44,928 bases of DNA from Streptomyces sp. ISL-100 (GTDB taxonomy: Bacteria > Actinomycetota > Actinomycetes > Streptomycetales > Streptomycetaceae): assembly GCF_018614615.1 (NCBI RefSeq), contig NZ_JAGGOK010000039.1:1-44928 (forward strand), in the 5' to 3' direction. Below, piece by piece: positions 17,052 through 26,159 of this stretch; positions within the stretch are counted from its first letter, which is position 1, and every line of letters begins with the position of its first letter. Under the pieces are notes generated by a model. That model was not told the origin of the DNA, searched no databases, and saw only the letters and a program-made list of their open reading frames with translations. The position numbers and the translations under genes were made by a program.

Positions 17052-20000
17052 GTGGCGATGATGTTGCCGGACGAGGTCGAGTGGGTCCTGGAGATGCTCG
17101 GCTACAGGTGGCCGACAGCGAATGAGGACTTGCTCAGAGACTCCGCCGCGTTGTGGCGCCAGTTCGGTGACGACGCCCAGAAGCTGCACATACGGGCGAA
17201 TACCAGCGCTCAGACCGTGGTCGCGCACAACGCGGGCGAGTCCATCGACGCGTTCACCACGCACTACAAGAAGTTCTCCGACGGCGGCTCGGACGGCTAC
17301 CTCGCCAACGCCGCGGAAGCCGCGTACGTCATCGCGGCCACCTTTGAGGCCGCGGCGTTTCTGGTGGAGTTCGCGAAGTGGGCGGTCATCGTCCAACTCA
17401 TCGCGCTGGCCATCCAGATCGCCGCCGCCGCTGCCGCGTCCGTCGTCACCTTCGGCCTCTCCGCTGCCGCCGGCATGGCCGCCACGCAGCTGACCCGCGT
17501 GGCTGTACGCCGCATCCTCGACGCACTCAAAGACGCGCTGATGCAGGCCATCATCGAGATGATGAAGGAACCCGCCGTATCGGCGGTCCAGGCCATGGTC
17601 ACCGACCTGGTCACGCAGTCGGTCAACGTCGGCTTCGGCACCCAGGAAGGCTTCGACCTCAGCAAGACCGTCTCGGCCGGCGCCAAGGGCGGGTGGGAGG
17701 CCATCAAGCAAAGCCCGCAGACGTTCGCCGAGGGCGTGCGCGACGGCCTGGGCAGGAAGGCCGGCAGCAGCGTCCGCGACGGCATTGACAGCGGCTACAA
17801 CAGCAGCATGGATGCCTACAACAACCGCAACAGCCCTGCGGCGGGCAACAACAGCGGTGACGGCACCAATAGCAACAGCGGCGACGGAGACGACAGTTCG
17901 GGGGACACTGACTCGTCGAACACCTCGGACTCGTCAAACACCTCGGACTCCTCCAGCTCGGACTCGTCGACGACCTCACGTGCGAACGCCAACACGGGCA
18001 ACACCAACATCGGCGGCAACATATCCGCCGACGGCGACGAACCCGCGAGCTACAACGCCCCCGACCTCGGAGGGCTACCCAGTACCGACACGCCAAGCGG
18101 CACCCCGGACTCGACGCCCAGCACCCCTGACTCCGGGCAGAATCCTTCCTCCTCCAATTCGCCCTCCCGGCCGACGCTGTCGGACTTCGACGACCCCGCA
18201 CCCAGCAATACGTCGCCGTCCCCATCCCCCGCCCCGGACACCAGCAGCAACACACCCAGTGCCGGCGACAACCGCAGTGGTTCCTCCCCCGGCGGCCTCT
18301 CCTCACCCTCCCCGCAATCGGCTCCCACACCGACAGCCGGCGCAACACCGTCCTCCACGAACAGCGGCGGCGGGATCAGTACGTCGATCGACAGCCTCGC
18401 CGCCAGCATCCCCACCCAGTCCAACGCCGCCCCGACACCGACCACGGCCGACCCCTCAACCGCGGCCCCGCGCCCGGACGGCAACTCCTCGATGCCGACC
18501 TCGCCCACGCCGCCCTCAACGGCAGCGGACGGTGCGGCAGGCGCCCGTACAGGCACAAACACCACCCCAAGCGGCTCCCCGTCCGGCACGAGCCCCACCA
18601 GCCCCAACCCCTCACAGGGCCCGCCCAGGACCCCCTCCACCACCCCAGGCACCCCCAACCCCACCGGAACGGGCCCGGCCTCAACCCCTGGCCCGACACC
18701 GTCGACGCCACCACGCAGTACGCCGACACCATCGACGGACGGCCGCACCCCCGGGGCGGTGCCCGGACACGTATCCAGCCCGAACCAAAGCACGCCGGGC
18801 GGGGCAAGCACCCGTAGTCCAGGACCCCACCAGAACACACCCGGCACGAGTGACAGCCGCACCCCGAACCAGAACACCCCAGGCTCAACCGGCGGTCGGT
18901 CTCCCGGCCAAGGCCCCACCGGCCAGAGCGCGTCGGACGGCCGCAGCCCCCACACGAACCAGAGCCCAAGCCCGACTACCCCGAACCAGGACCCGCGGCA
19001 GCCGGCCCCGCCCAGGAACACACCGTCGCCCGCCAGTACTCCAACGCCGACGCCGAGCACGCCCAGTACGCCCAACTCCGGCACACCCGGCTCCGGCGCC
19101 CCCGGGCGTACACCCGATACGGCACCGACTCCGGCCGGCAACAAACCGCATACGTCGCAACCGGGCGCGGGCAACTCCCCCACACGGCCTCACCAGCCGT
19201 CGGGCAGTACGCCCAACGCTCCCCAGCAGCCCAGCAGCAACCCCGGCACGCCGTCGAGCACCCCGAACCAGCAGCAACAACAGCCTCTGACCGCGGTACC
19301 GATCCACACCCCGGTCCCCGGCCCTAACGCCCCATCCCAGGCGTCGAACCCCAGCCGGTCCGGCCCGCAGGCACCGGGCTCGCCACAGGCAGACCCCGAC
19401 ACGTCCGACAAGCCGGAGCCGCAGACGCAGCCGCAGACGGACAGTCTCGACGACATCCGCGACGACCTGGATCAATACCCGGGAGGGCTGACGGAGCCCG
19501 ACCCCCAGGACCAGCAGCTGCTGGCGAACGCCGTGCCGTGGAATCCCGACGGCACCCCCCAGCGGTTCCCCGATCCCTTCGGCCCCTGGAGCCAGCTCCA
19601 GAACGACGGCGGCAACGAAGTGCCCGGGCGCAGCAACAACTGCGCCGACTGCTCCCGGTCCTTCCTCGAGACCTGGCGCGGTAACCCGCAGGTCTCGGCC
19701 CCCCGCACCCTTGACACCGACGAGGACGGGAACCCGGACCCCTGGTCGCCGGAGAACGACGCGAACGAGAACCAGATCCGCTGGTCGGGTGCTCCGCACT
19801 CGTACGCCGGTGAAGGCAGCGACCCGGACACCGCCCAGCGCATCGCGGACGACCTCCTGCAGGCAGGGCACGGCGCGCACGCCATCGTCCAGGTCGACTG
19901 GCCCGGCGGCGGCGGCCACGCCTTCAATGCCGTCAACCACAACGGCAAAGTCGTCTGGATCGACACCCAGAGCGGCGAGGTCAGCCACGACCCGCTGCAC

Positions 20001-22154
20001 ATCGCCGATGCCGAGCACGTCTGGCACATCCCGATGGACCCGGACGGGAATCCGCTCCACCCCGTGGAGACGGAGGACACCGACGACTCCCAGGATCCGA
20101 ACGACGAGTCTCAGTCGGAAAACTCCGAGAACTCCGAGAACGCGGAGAACTCCGACAGCAACGGGCAACCGGACAACAACACGCAGAACGACGCCACGCC
20201 CGAGGACCAGCAGGCGTCCCCCGAAACCGGCGACTCGACGCAACCCGGGCCCTCGGAGACACCGGAGTCGTCCGCCGAACAGAACCATCCGTCCCCGGCC
20301 GATACGTCCGAGACGTCCGAGACCGCCGAGGCCGCCGAGACCCCTGAGACTCCCGACACCAAGGACCAGCAGACACGTCCCGACGCACAGGACGGGCCGC
20401 GCGACGGGGAGTCCTCGCCATCCACGGCGCACACCACTACTCCCGACGGCACCGACAAATCCACGTCGGACAACGAACCGGCGCCTACCCGGACTGCGAC
20501 CGACACCCCGGCCCCCAGCCCTGAACGCGACGCTCCGAGCGACCCCACGCCCCAGCAGACCACCACCCCGCCCTCGGACCCTCGCATCCCCGACCCGCGA
20601 ACCACGGAACCGCAAACCTCGGACCCCCGTACGACCGACCCGCGTCGGGAGAACCCCACGGAGGCGAAGCCGGAGGAGACCAGCGACCGGCCCGACGGTC
20701 AGCGGCCGAACACGCCGCCGCAAGCGGACGAGTCACGCCCGGACAACACGCGCCCGGACCACATCGAGGAATCACGGCCGGAGGACCCGGACAAGAACCG
20801 GCCCGAAGTCCCGGACCAGTCGCCAGCCGACGACCAGCCCGACCGTTCGAGCAGCATGAACAACGACTCGGCCGTTCCGAAGCGGGAGAACCTCCCCGAG
20901 GGCAAGAACGCCGATGCGGCCAATTACGTCAAGGACTCCGTCAACGGCAAGAAACCGCTCTACGGCGACATCGCACCCGAGAACCCGGCGCAGACCTCCC
21001 GGTCGACGAACCCTGAGCGCCCCTCCGGTCCTGCGGAGCCTGCGGGCAATACCCCAAACGCAAACGACCAGGCAAGCCTTCGGCAGCGTGACCTGGACAT
21101 GCTCGCGCGCGCCAATTCAAAGGACCCGAAGGACAGGGCCTGGTTCGAGAAGTACTACCACCCGAAGAGCGGCTACCGCCGGAGCGTGACAAACCCCGCA
21201 GAAGACGGCCGCCCCGTCCCTCAGTTGCATCCCACGAACGACCCCAATGCGCCGTGGATGCTGGCCAACGACGCACCGGACGCCGAACGGGAGTCGTACA
21301 TCGACGAGGGCGAAGGTAAGGGCAAACGGGACGAAGAGATCTCCGAGGAGAACCTCAAGCGGCTCGACGAGGCCGCAAAGGCCCGCCAGGACGCGATCGA
21401 CGCCGACGACCAGCCGCATAAAGACCGGCAGGCGGCCAAGGAAGCCTACGAGAAGAACAAAACCGACGAGAACCTGAAGAAGTTCCAGGAAGCAGACGAG
21501 AAGCACAGCCCGCTGCACGGAAAAATGACCAGGGCCAGCGAGGACTACGGCGAGCAGGTCGCCGAGTTCCACGCCATGCCCCGACACTTCCCCGACTACA
21601 CGCGGATCGACGACCGGGCAACAGGAAACAACCGGTTCGACCAGATATGGGTGGACCCGAGCACCGACCCGCCCGAATTCGTCGTCGTAGAGGCCAAGGG
21701 TTCACTGAAGGCCGGACTCGGCGAGCGGCGTGGACTCCCCGAGCACAACGGTTCCGGCCCCTCTGCCGAGCCGGACAACGGCTCCCGCCAGGATCAGGTC
21801 GACAGCGATCAGAACGACCAGACCGGCGAGAGCGGGCAGGACGCACCGACCCCAGGCGTCCCGAAAGTACGGCAGGGCACTCGCGCGTACTTTGAGACGA
21901 TCCTCCATGAGATGGAGGAGCGCGCACGCCGGAACGACCTCAAGGCCGAGACCGACGCCGAGCGGGAGGCCGCCGAGGCGGAACGGCAACTAGCACGCGA
22001 CCTCAGAAAGGCCCTGAACGCGAACCCGTCACGAGTCACGTACATACTCGTCAAGGGAAAGTCTTCCGGGGGGCAGCACCAGGGCTACGAGATGCAGCAG
22101 TTCGACATCAGAACGGAAGCAGAGAAGCAAAACGATGCAGATTCCGCGACATGA
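17052..22154 (+). CDS. Giant ESX polymorphic toxin: CpnT-like head, papain-fold and nuclease domains
   Basis: The product has 1700 residues. Residues 1-225 form an alpha-helical, partly hydrophobic head that matches the protein at 31403-32479 nearly end to end and resembles CpnT-like N-terminal domains that route toxins through ESX. Residues about 250-800 are Ser/Thr/Pro/Asn-rich linker. Residues about 810-1000 match papain-fold toxin 1 (Tox-PL): Cys864 in NNCADC, His956 in GGGHAFN, Asp971 in WIDTQSG. A second acidic/Pro linker runs to about 1270. The C-terminus (1340-1700) has a PD-(D/E)XK-like core: Asp1530 in RFDQIW, Glu1547 and Lys1549 in VVVEAKG, Gln1608 in RQGTRAY. GTG 17052 was chosen because VAMMLPDEV aligns with MALMLPREV of the paralogue. 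The 3' end overlaps the Imm49 gene by 20 bases. The target of either domain is unknown. Confidence 0.88.
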   Translation: MAMMLPDEVEWVLEMLGYRWPTANEDLLRDSAALWRQFGDDAQKLHIRANTSAQTVVAHNAGESIDAFTTHYKKFSDGGSDGYLANAAEAAYVIAATFEAAAFLVEFAKWAVIVQLIALAIQIAAAAAASVVTFGLSAAAGMAATQLTRVAVRRILDALKDALMQAIIEMMKEPAVSAVQAMVTDLVTQSVNVGFGTQEGFDLSKTVSAGAKGGWEAIKQSPQTFAEGVRDGLGRKAGSSVRDGIDSGYNSSMDAYNNRNSPAAGNNSGDGTNSNSGDGDDSSGDTDSSNTSDSSNTSDSSSSDSSTTSRANANTGNTNIGGNISADGDEPASYNAPDLGGLPSTDTPSGTPDSTPSTPDSGQNPSSSNSPSRPTLSDFDDPAPSNTSPSPSPAPDTSSNTPSAGDNRSGSSPGGLSSPSPQSAPTPTAGATPSSTNSGGGISTSIDSLAASIPTQSNAAPTPTTADPSTAAPRPDGNSSMPTSPTPPSTAADGAAGARTGTNTTPSGSPSGTSPTSPNPSQGPPRTPSTTPGTPNPTGTGPASTPGPTPSTPPRSTPTPSTDGRTPGAVPGHVSSPNQSTPGGASTRSPGPHQNTPGTSDSRTPNQNTPGSTGGRSPGQGPTGQSASDGRSPHTNQSPSPTTPNQDPRQPAPPRNTPSPASTPTPTPSTPSTPNSGTPGSGAPGRTPDTAPTPAGNKPHTSQPGAGNSPTRPHQPSGSTPNAPQQPSSNPGTPSSTPNQQQQQPLTAVPIHTPVPGPNAPSQASNPSRSGPQAPGSPQADPDTSDKPEPQTQPQTDSLDDIRDDLDQYPGGLTEPDPQDQQLLANAVPWNPDGTPQRFPDPFGPWSQLQNDGGNEVPGRSNNCADCSRSFLETWRGNPQVSAPRTLDTDEDGNPDPWSPENDANENQIRWSGAPHSYAGEGSDPDTAQRIADDLLQAGHGAHAIVQVDWPGGGGHAFNAVNHNGKVVWIDTQSGEVSHDPLHIADAEHVWHIPMDPDGNPLHPVETEDTDDSQDPNDESQSENSENSENAENSDSNGQPDNNTQNDATPEDQQASPETGDSTQPGPSETPESSAEQNHPSPADTSETSETAEAAETPETPDTKDQQTRPDAQDGPRDGESSPSTAHTTTPDGTDKSTSDNEPAPTRTATDTPAPSPERDAPSDPTPQQTTTPPSDPRIPDPRTTEPQTSDPRTTDPRRENPTEAKPEETSDRPDGQRPNTPPQADESRPDNTRPDHIEESRPEDPDKNRPEVPDQSPADDQPDRSSSMNNDSAVPKRENLPEGKNADAANYVKDSVNGKKPLYGDIAPENPAQTSRSTNPERPSGPAEPAGNTPNANDQASLRQRDLDMLARANSKDPKDRAWFEKYYHPKSGYRRSVTNPAEDGRPVPQLHPTNDPNAPWMLANDAPDAERESYIDEGEGKGKRDEEISEENLKRLDEAAKARQDAIDADDQPHKDRQAAKEAYEKNKTDENLKKFQEADEKHSPLHGKMTRASEDYGEQVAEFHAMPRHFPDYTRIDDRATGNNRFDQIWVDPSTDPPEFVVVEAKGSLKAGLGERRGLPEHNGSGPSAEPDNGSRQDQVDSDQNDQTGESGQDAPTPGVPKVRQGTRAYFETILHEMEERARRNDLKAETDAEREAAEAERQLARDLRKALNANPSRVTYILVKGKSSGGQHQGYEMQQFDIRTEAEKQNDADSAT

Positions 22155-22986
22155 TTTCCCAACGCGAAATGTCCCGAGGATCCTCGAGTCTTATACCAAG
22201 GACTTCTGGGACGACGTCGACGACCTCCAGACCGAACCCTCATGGTTCTCGAACGTTCTGGCTGACGCCATCAAGCTCCTCGGCCTGCGCTGCGTCGTGG
22301 ACCCGGACGCCGACAAGCTCGAGACGTGGGAGGTCTGCGTCACCGCCATGCAGGTCGGCTCCGCCCTCTTCGCGTCGGCTCAGGCCACGACCGACAGCAT
22401 CGAGTGCCGCATCGGTCACACGATGCACGCCATCCGCGCCGGCGCCCTGCCCCGCGCTCATGCCGGCAACTGGCTCAACGCCTTCTGGCTCGCCTGTGTC
22501 TGCCGCGAGAAGAAGCGAATGACCGAACTGAGCCAGTTCCCGGTCTCACGGCTTCGGCAAGCCGAAGGAGAGTTCGACGAGTACATCTACGACTGGGTGG
22601 AAGCGCTGCAGGCCTACTGGCTCAAGCGCCCAGAGTTCGGCGACAAACTGGTGGCCGCGGTGGACGGGACCGATCCCGCCGTCCTGCGACACGCGCCGCG
22701 CGACAGCGTCCTCCAGATCATGTATCCCCCGATGAACCTCCTGACCCAGCTGGCACGCGGCGACCAGGACAAGTTCAACGCCGAACTGGCCAAGGCCCTG
22801 GAGTGGCACAAGGACTATTGGACCCGCGACGAAGACCGCGAGCTGAACCCCCAAAGCCTCATCGCCCTGGGCCCGCTGGCCGTCACCTGTCTCGCCGTCC
22901 AGGCCGGGTTCACCATCAGCGTCGAGTCCGAGTACCTCCCCAAGCACCTCATCGTCGGCGCGTGGATCAACGAATTCCCCACGTAG
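22135..22986 (+). CDS. Imm49-family immunity protein
   Basis: The all-helical 283-residue protein has the Imm49 pattern: TAMQVGSALFASA near residue 75, a central helical block with FWLACVCREKKR, YDWVEALQAYW, then IMYPPMNLLTQLARGD, ALEWHKDYWTRDEDR and the VESEYLPKHL signature close to the end. Its ATG lies 20 bases inside the end of the toxin gene, so it is probably translationally coupled and expressed in step with the toxin. Imm49 proteins are predicted to neutralise toxins encoded just upstream; the nuclease domain at the toxin C-terminus is the likely partner by position. A decayed copy follows 110 bases downstream. Confidence 0.87.
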   Translation: MQIPRHDFPTRNVPRILESYTKDFWDDVDDLQTEPSWFSNVLADAIKLLGLRCVVDPDADKLETWEVCVTAMQVGSALFASAQATTDSIECRIGHTMHAIRAGALPRAHAGNWLNAFWLACVCREKKRMTELSQFPVSRLRQAEGEFDEYIYDWVEALQAYWLKRPEFGDKLVAAVDGTDPAVLRHAPRDSVLQIMYPPMNLLTQLARGDQDKFNAELAKALEWHKDYWTRDEDRELNPQSLIALGPLAVTCLAVQAGFTISVESEYLPKHLIVGAWINEFPT

Positions 22987-23095
22987 CCCCCAGCCAGACA
23001 CCCCAAGCAACAGAACAAGGTCCGTCCACCACTCCGGACCAGCTTCTGGTTGGTGCTGGCGGCGGTAGATGGAACGGAGGTGGAGAAGGACGAAG

Positions 23096-23682
23096 ATGAT
23101 CAAGATCCCACGTCATGAATTTCTGACTGGGGCTCTCCCTCAGGTACTTCGAGAGCTGGAGACAGATCTTGAGGAGGAGCTCGAGGACCTCGAGGAGAAC
23201 CCCGAGTGGTTCTCCATGGCCCTGAGTTCTGGGACCACGCTCCTCGCCAGTCGCTGCTCGGGGGGGGGGGGGGATCCCAAGGCCGACAAGCTCGAGACCT
23301 GGGAAGCCTGTGTCACCGCGATGCACGTGGGTTCCGCCCTCTTCGCCTCGGCCCGCGCGACGACACCGCCCCCGAGGCAGTCCGGCCCGCCTTGCGAAGC
23401 GCTGTACTCAACCTCATGTATCCCCCCATGACCCTCTTGACTCAACTGGTTCGCGGTGACCAGGACAGGTTCACCACCAAGCTGGCCAAGACCGTCGAAT
23501 GGCACAAGGACTTCTGGACCCGCGACGAGGAGCGGGAGCGCGATTCCGACGGAATCATCGCCCTCGGCCACCTGGCCCTCGCGTGCCTTGCCCTCGACTC
23601 AGGGTTCAGCGTGGAAGTCGAGTCGGAGTACCTACCCAAGTACCTGCTCGACGGTGGCTGGGTGGGCGAGTTCCCCACATAG
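23096..23682 (+). pseudogene. Decayed Imm49 copy with internal deletion
   Basis: The gene opens well (ATG 23096 behind GGAGAAGGA) and matches the intact neighbour through KADKLETWEACVTAMHVG and SALFASARATT. It then loses the segment equivalent to residues about 87-178 of the intact copy and shifts frame. The second frame resumes at LNLMYPPMTLLTQLVRGD and continues to VESEYLPKYLL and the stop at 23682. A run of 14 G at 23260-23273 lies in the first part. The original frame ends at 23431. The product as read would be 111 residues, about 40% of a full Imm49 protein. Sequence of the 3' part is well preserved, so the damage looks recent. Confidence 0.85.
23260..23273. repeat. 14-G homopolymer tract inside an immunity gene
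   Basis: An uninterrupted run of 14 G encodes part of SGGGGD. At this length the tract keeps the frame with the following KADKLETWE segment. Such tracts can slip in replication and are also prone to sequencing error. Confidence 0.95.
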
Positions 23683-23728
23683 TCAACGCGCTGCCCCCAG
23701 CACACTCCAACCGACGAACAGGACCCGC

Positions 23729-24034
23729 ATGACCCCCGAGGCCCCACCCACAACCCCCACCCAAGCCGTGGAAATCGTCCGCAGCCGCTACGCCCAGCCC
23801 AAGCTTCCCGACGGCACTCCCGCCGAACTCAAGGTCCACGAGTTCGACATCGGCTACCTGGTGTACGCGGTCTTCCCGCCCCGCACCGACGCAGCCGGCC
23901 GCCCACAGCCCTCCCCGCCAGGCGGCGCCAAGATCGTGGTCTCCAAGGAGACCGGCGAAACCGTCACCGTCCCCAACTACCCGACCGCGAAGGCCATCGC
24001 GCTCTACCGCAAGAACGTCGAACGCAACGCCTAG
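23729..24034 (+). CDS. YrhB/Imm35-like immunity domain protein
   Basis: The 101-residue protein has the layout of the YrhB (Imm35) domain: a helix (TQAVEIVRSRY), strands with HEFDIGYLVYAVF, a variable loop, then IVVSKETGETVTVPNY and a final helix. The N-terminal domain of the protein at 29378-30691 shows the same pattern (MREFDLGWVVWAA, then VVDRRTGELTVWPS). ATG 23729 follows ACAGGA. It lies between the decayed Imm49 copy and the STAND-like gene on the same strand. Imm35-type proteins are predicted toxin inhibitors. Which toxin it matches is not known. Confidence 0.68.
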   Translation: MTPEAPPTTPTQAVEIVRSRYAQPKLPDGTPAELKVHEFDIGYLVYAVFPPRTDAAGRPQPSPPGGAKIVVSKETGETVTVPNYPTAKAIALYRKNVERNA

Positions 24035-24119
24035 CTGTCGCCCGACATCTGAGCCCGGTGCCTGACGCCTGGCGACCAGCCTTCACCCCTACCCCGGCAC
24101 ACCCGCGAGGACTACACCC

Positions 24120-26033
24120 ATGACCGCCCCGACCACCGGCTACGCACCCCATCCCCACATAGGCGGCCGCGTCACCGTGCTGCGCGCTCTCGCCGCATGG
24201 CGGATGGAGTGGCCGGGCGCGCCACGCGTCATCGTGCTCACCGGCAACCCGGGCAGCGGGCGTTCGCACCTGCTCACCGGGTTCCTCATGATGTGCGACC
24301 CGGAGTTCCGCAAACGGCTGCCGCTGGACGACCTGGACCCGTCGACCGTGCCGCCCGACCTGCCCGCACCCGCTGTGCCGAGTGCGGCAGGGCTGACCGC
24401 TGCACAGGTCGGGTGGCTGCTGGCGGAGCATTACGGCTTGCAGGCCACGCGTATCGAGGACGTGTACGCCGAACTGGCCGCCCTCGACCGGACCGTCACC
24501 GTCGTGGTACCGGACGTCGATCGCGCAGGCCCGGTACGGACGACCGGCGAACCGGCCCGGGTCGTACGGGAAGTACTCAAGCCGCTCGCCACCACGGCCA
24601 ACGTCCGGCTTCTGGCCGACGTACCGCGTGAGCTCGCCGCGCGTCTGGTTGAGGGGTTGCCGCCCGGCACCGCGCAGGTGATCGACTTGGACGAGTCCCA
24701 GTGGGCCGACCCGCCGGGTCTGTCGCTGCAGGCTGAGGCCTTGCTCAGCCCCGAGCACGGGGCGCCGGAGCTGCCGTTCACCACCGACCCTGCCACCCGA
24801 CGGGCCCTCGCCGAGGCGATCGGGCGTCGCGCCGGGACCGGCCCGCTCACGGTGCAGCTCGCCGTCCGGAGCATCCTGGCGAGTCCAGCAGGTTTCATAC
24901 CGGGAGACGAAAGCCAACTGCCCGCCTCCCCGGGCGAGGCACTCGACCTGCACGCACGCCGCCTCGGAGCCGATCCGCAGACGCTGCGCCAACTGCTCGC
25001 GCCCCTGGCCTTTGCCGAGGGGGACAGTCTGCCGGTCGAGCTGTGGGAACGGCTCGACAGCACCCTGGCCGACAAGGACATGACCACGTCGATAGCGGGC
25101 ACCGCAGCGCTGACCGGACCATTCGTACAGTCCCTCCAGACGGGCGCGAACAGCGAGCGCGCGCTGCTTCAGCTACTTCACCCGGCCATCGCCGACGAGA
25201 TCCGCTCCGGGCTTCCCAACGTCCGGGCCGCACAATCGCAGATCGCGATGGCACTCCTGGAATCCGTGCCCGGGCAGGACTGGAGCAAGGCCGATCCCTA
25301 CGTACGTGACTACATCGCAGCTCACACCTTGGAGGCCGGGCTGCTGCCCCAACTCCTCACCGACCCCGGTTTGTTCGTGTACGCCGCCCCAGTGCCGCTG
25401 CGCGCAGCAGTCGAGGCCGTCCCAGCGCAAGCACTCGGCGCTCCGGGGCATACGTACCTGCGTATCGCCCCTCTACTGCCCCGTACGCAGGCACCCACCC
25501 TGGCCCGCGCTGCGCTGCTGGAGAGCGCGTTCGTCGAGGACGAGCTTCCGGACTTCGCCGCGGCGGTGCACCGGCTCGGCCTCGACCTGCCTTGGCAGAC
25601 CCTGTGGAGCGTCCGCCTGCGCAACATCAGCGAAGTCACGATCGGCACGCTCCCACGCCCAGCGGAAGCGCCTACTCCTGTCGCCGCTCTCACGGTACCC
25701 ACCGGCACGCCCGGCGCGTTCCCCGTGGCCGGGAACAGTGATTCCGCGCTGCTCATGCATAGCCTCGTACAGCCGACTCTCTTCAACGAGCCCGGACCGG
25801 AACAGCTGCTGCGGCTGTCCGAACAGGACCGGGCAGCCGCCCAGCTCACGCTCCTCCGAGGCACAGATCAGCTCCGTGTATGGGACCAGTCACGCCAGAC
25901 AGTCGTGGCTTCCCTGATCTCGGACTCCCCCTTCACCGGCGCCGACCTCTCCCCCGACGGCATCCTGGTCGCCGCGACCGAGCATGGGGCGAAGGCGCTG
26001 CGGATCCGGCAATCGGCGTCGGCCACCTCGTAG
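24120..26033 (+). CDS. STAND-like P-loop NTPase with propeller-like C-terminus
   Basis: The 637-residue protein starts at ATG 24120 behind GAGGA. A P-loop GNPGSGRSH is at residues 42-50, with Arg in place of the usual Lys; a Walker B-like segment TVVVPDVD is at 127-134. A long helical region follows. The last about 150 residues look like part of a beta-propeller: repeated short strands, with LRVWDQSRQTVVASL and LSPDGILVAATEHGAKALRI typical of WD40-like blades. Two broken relatives are in the window, at 28927-29343 and near 44780. In Streptomyces this kind of protein often sits next to SUKH-4 genes. A role in immunity or sensing is inference. The Arg suggests altered or lost ATP hydrolysis. 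Confidence 0.68.
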   Translation: MTAPTTGYAPHPHIGGRVTVLRALAAWRMEWPGAPRVIVLTGNPGSGRSHLLTGFLMMCDPEFRKRLPLDDLDPSTVPPDLPAPAVPSAAGLTAAQVGWLLAEHYGLQATRIEDVYAELAALDRTVTVVVPDVDRAGPVRTTGEPARVVREVLKPLATTANVRLLADVPRELAARLVEGLPPGTAQVIDLDESQWADPPGLSLQAEALLSPEHGAPELPFTTDPATRRALAEAIGRRAGTGPLTVQLAVRSILASPAGFIPGDESQLPASPGEALDLHARRLGADPQTLRQLLAPLAFAEGDSLPVELWERLDSTLADKDMTTSIAGTAALTGPFVQSLQTGANSERALLQLLHPAIADEIRSGLPNVRAAQSQIAMALLESVPGQDWSKADPYVRDYIAAHTLEAGLLPQLLTDPGLFVYAAPVPLRAAVEAVPAQALGAPGHTYLRIAPLLPRTQAPTLARAALLESAFVEDELPDFAAAVHRLGLDLPWQTLWSVRLRNISEVTIGTLPRPAEAPTPVAALTVPTGTPGAFPVAGNSDSALLMHSLVQPTLFNEPGPEQLLRLSEQDRAAAQLTLLRGTDQLRVWDQSRQTVVASLISDSPFTGADLSPDGILVAATEHGAKALRIRQSASATS

Positions 26034-26159
26034 CTCCGCGAACATCACAGCGCAGGAATGACCGTGCGAGTACCCGTCACAGGGTGCCTTCCGACTGTGT
26101 TCGGCTCCGCTCTGTGTGTGATTCCCGGCAAGGTACGCAGGGTTGATCACCGCCGCCGC

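Noticed and set aside
17800..19440. Tandem-repeat or CRISPR-like array in the toxin linker
   Set aside because: The repetition is in amino-acid composition (Pro, Ser, Thr, Asn). No fixed DNA repeat unit or spacer pattern is seen.
18885..20723. Minus-strand 612-residue frame inside the toxin
   Set aside because: It is antisense to the Pro/Ser-rich linker. The Gly/Arg/Val repeats are what the reverse of such a linker encodes.
22981..23050. Short dyads between the two Imm49 genes as a terminator
   Set aside because: The best stem is only 6 bp (ggtccg/cggacc). It is too weak to call.
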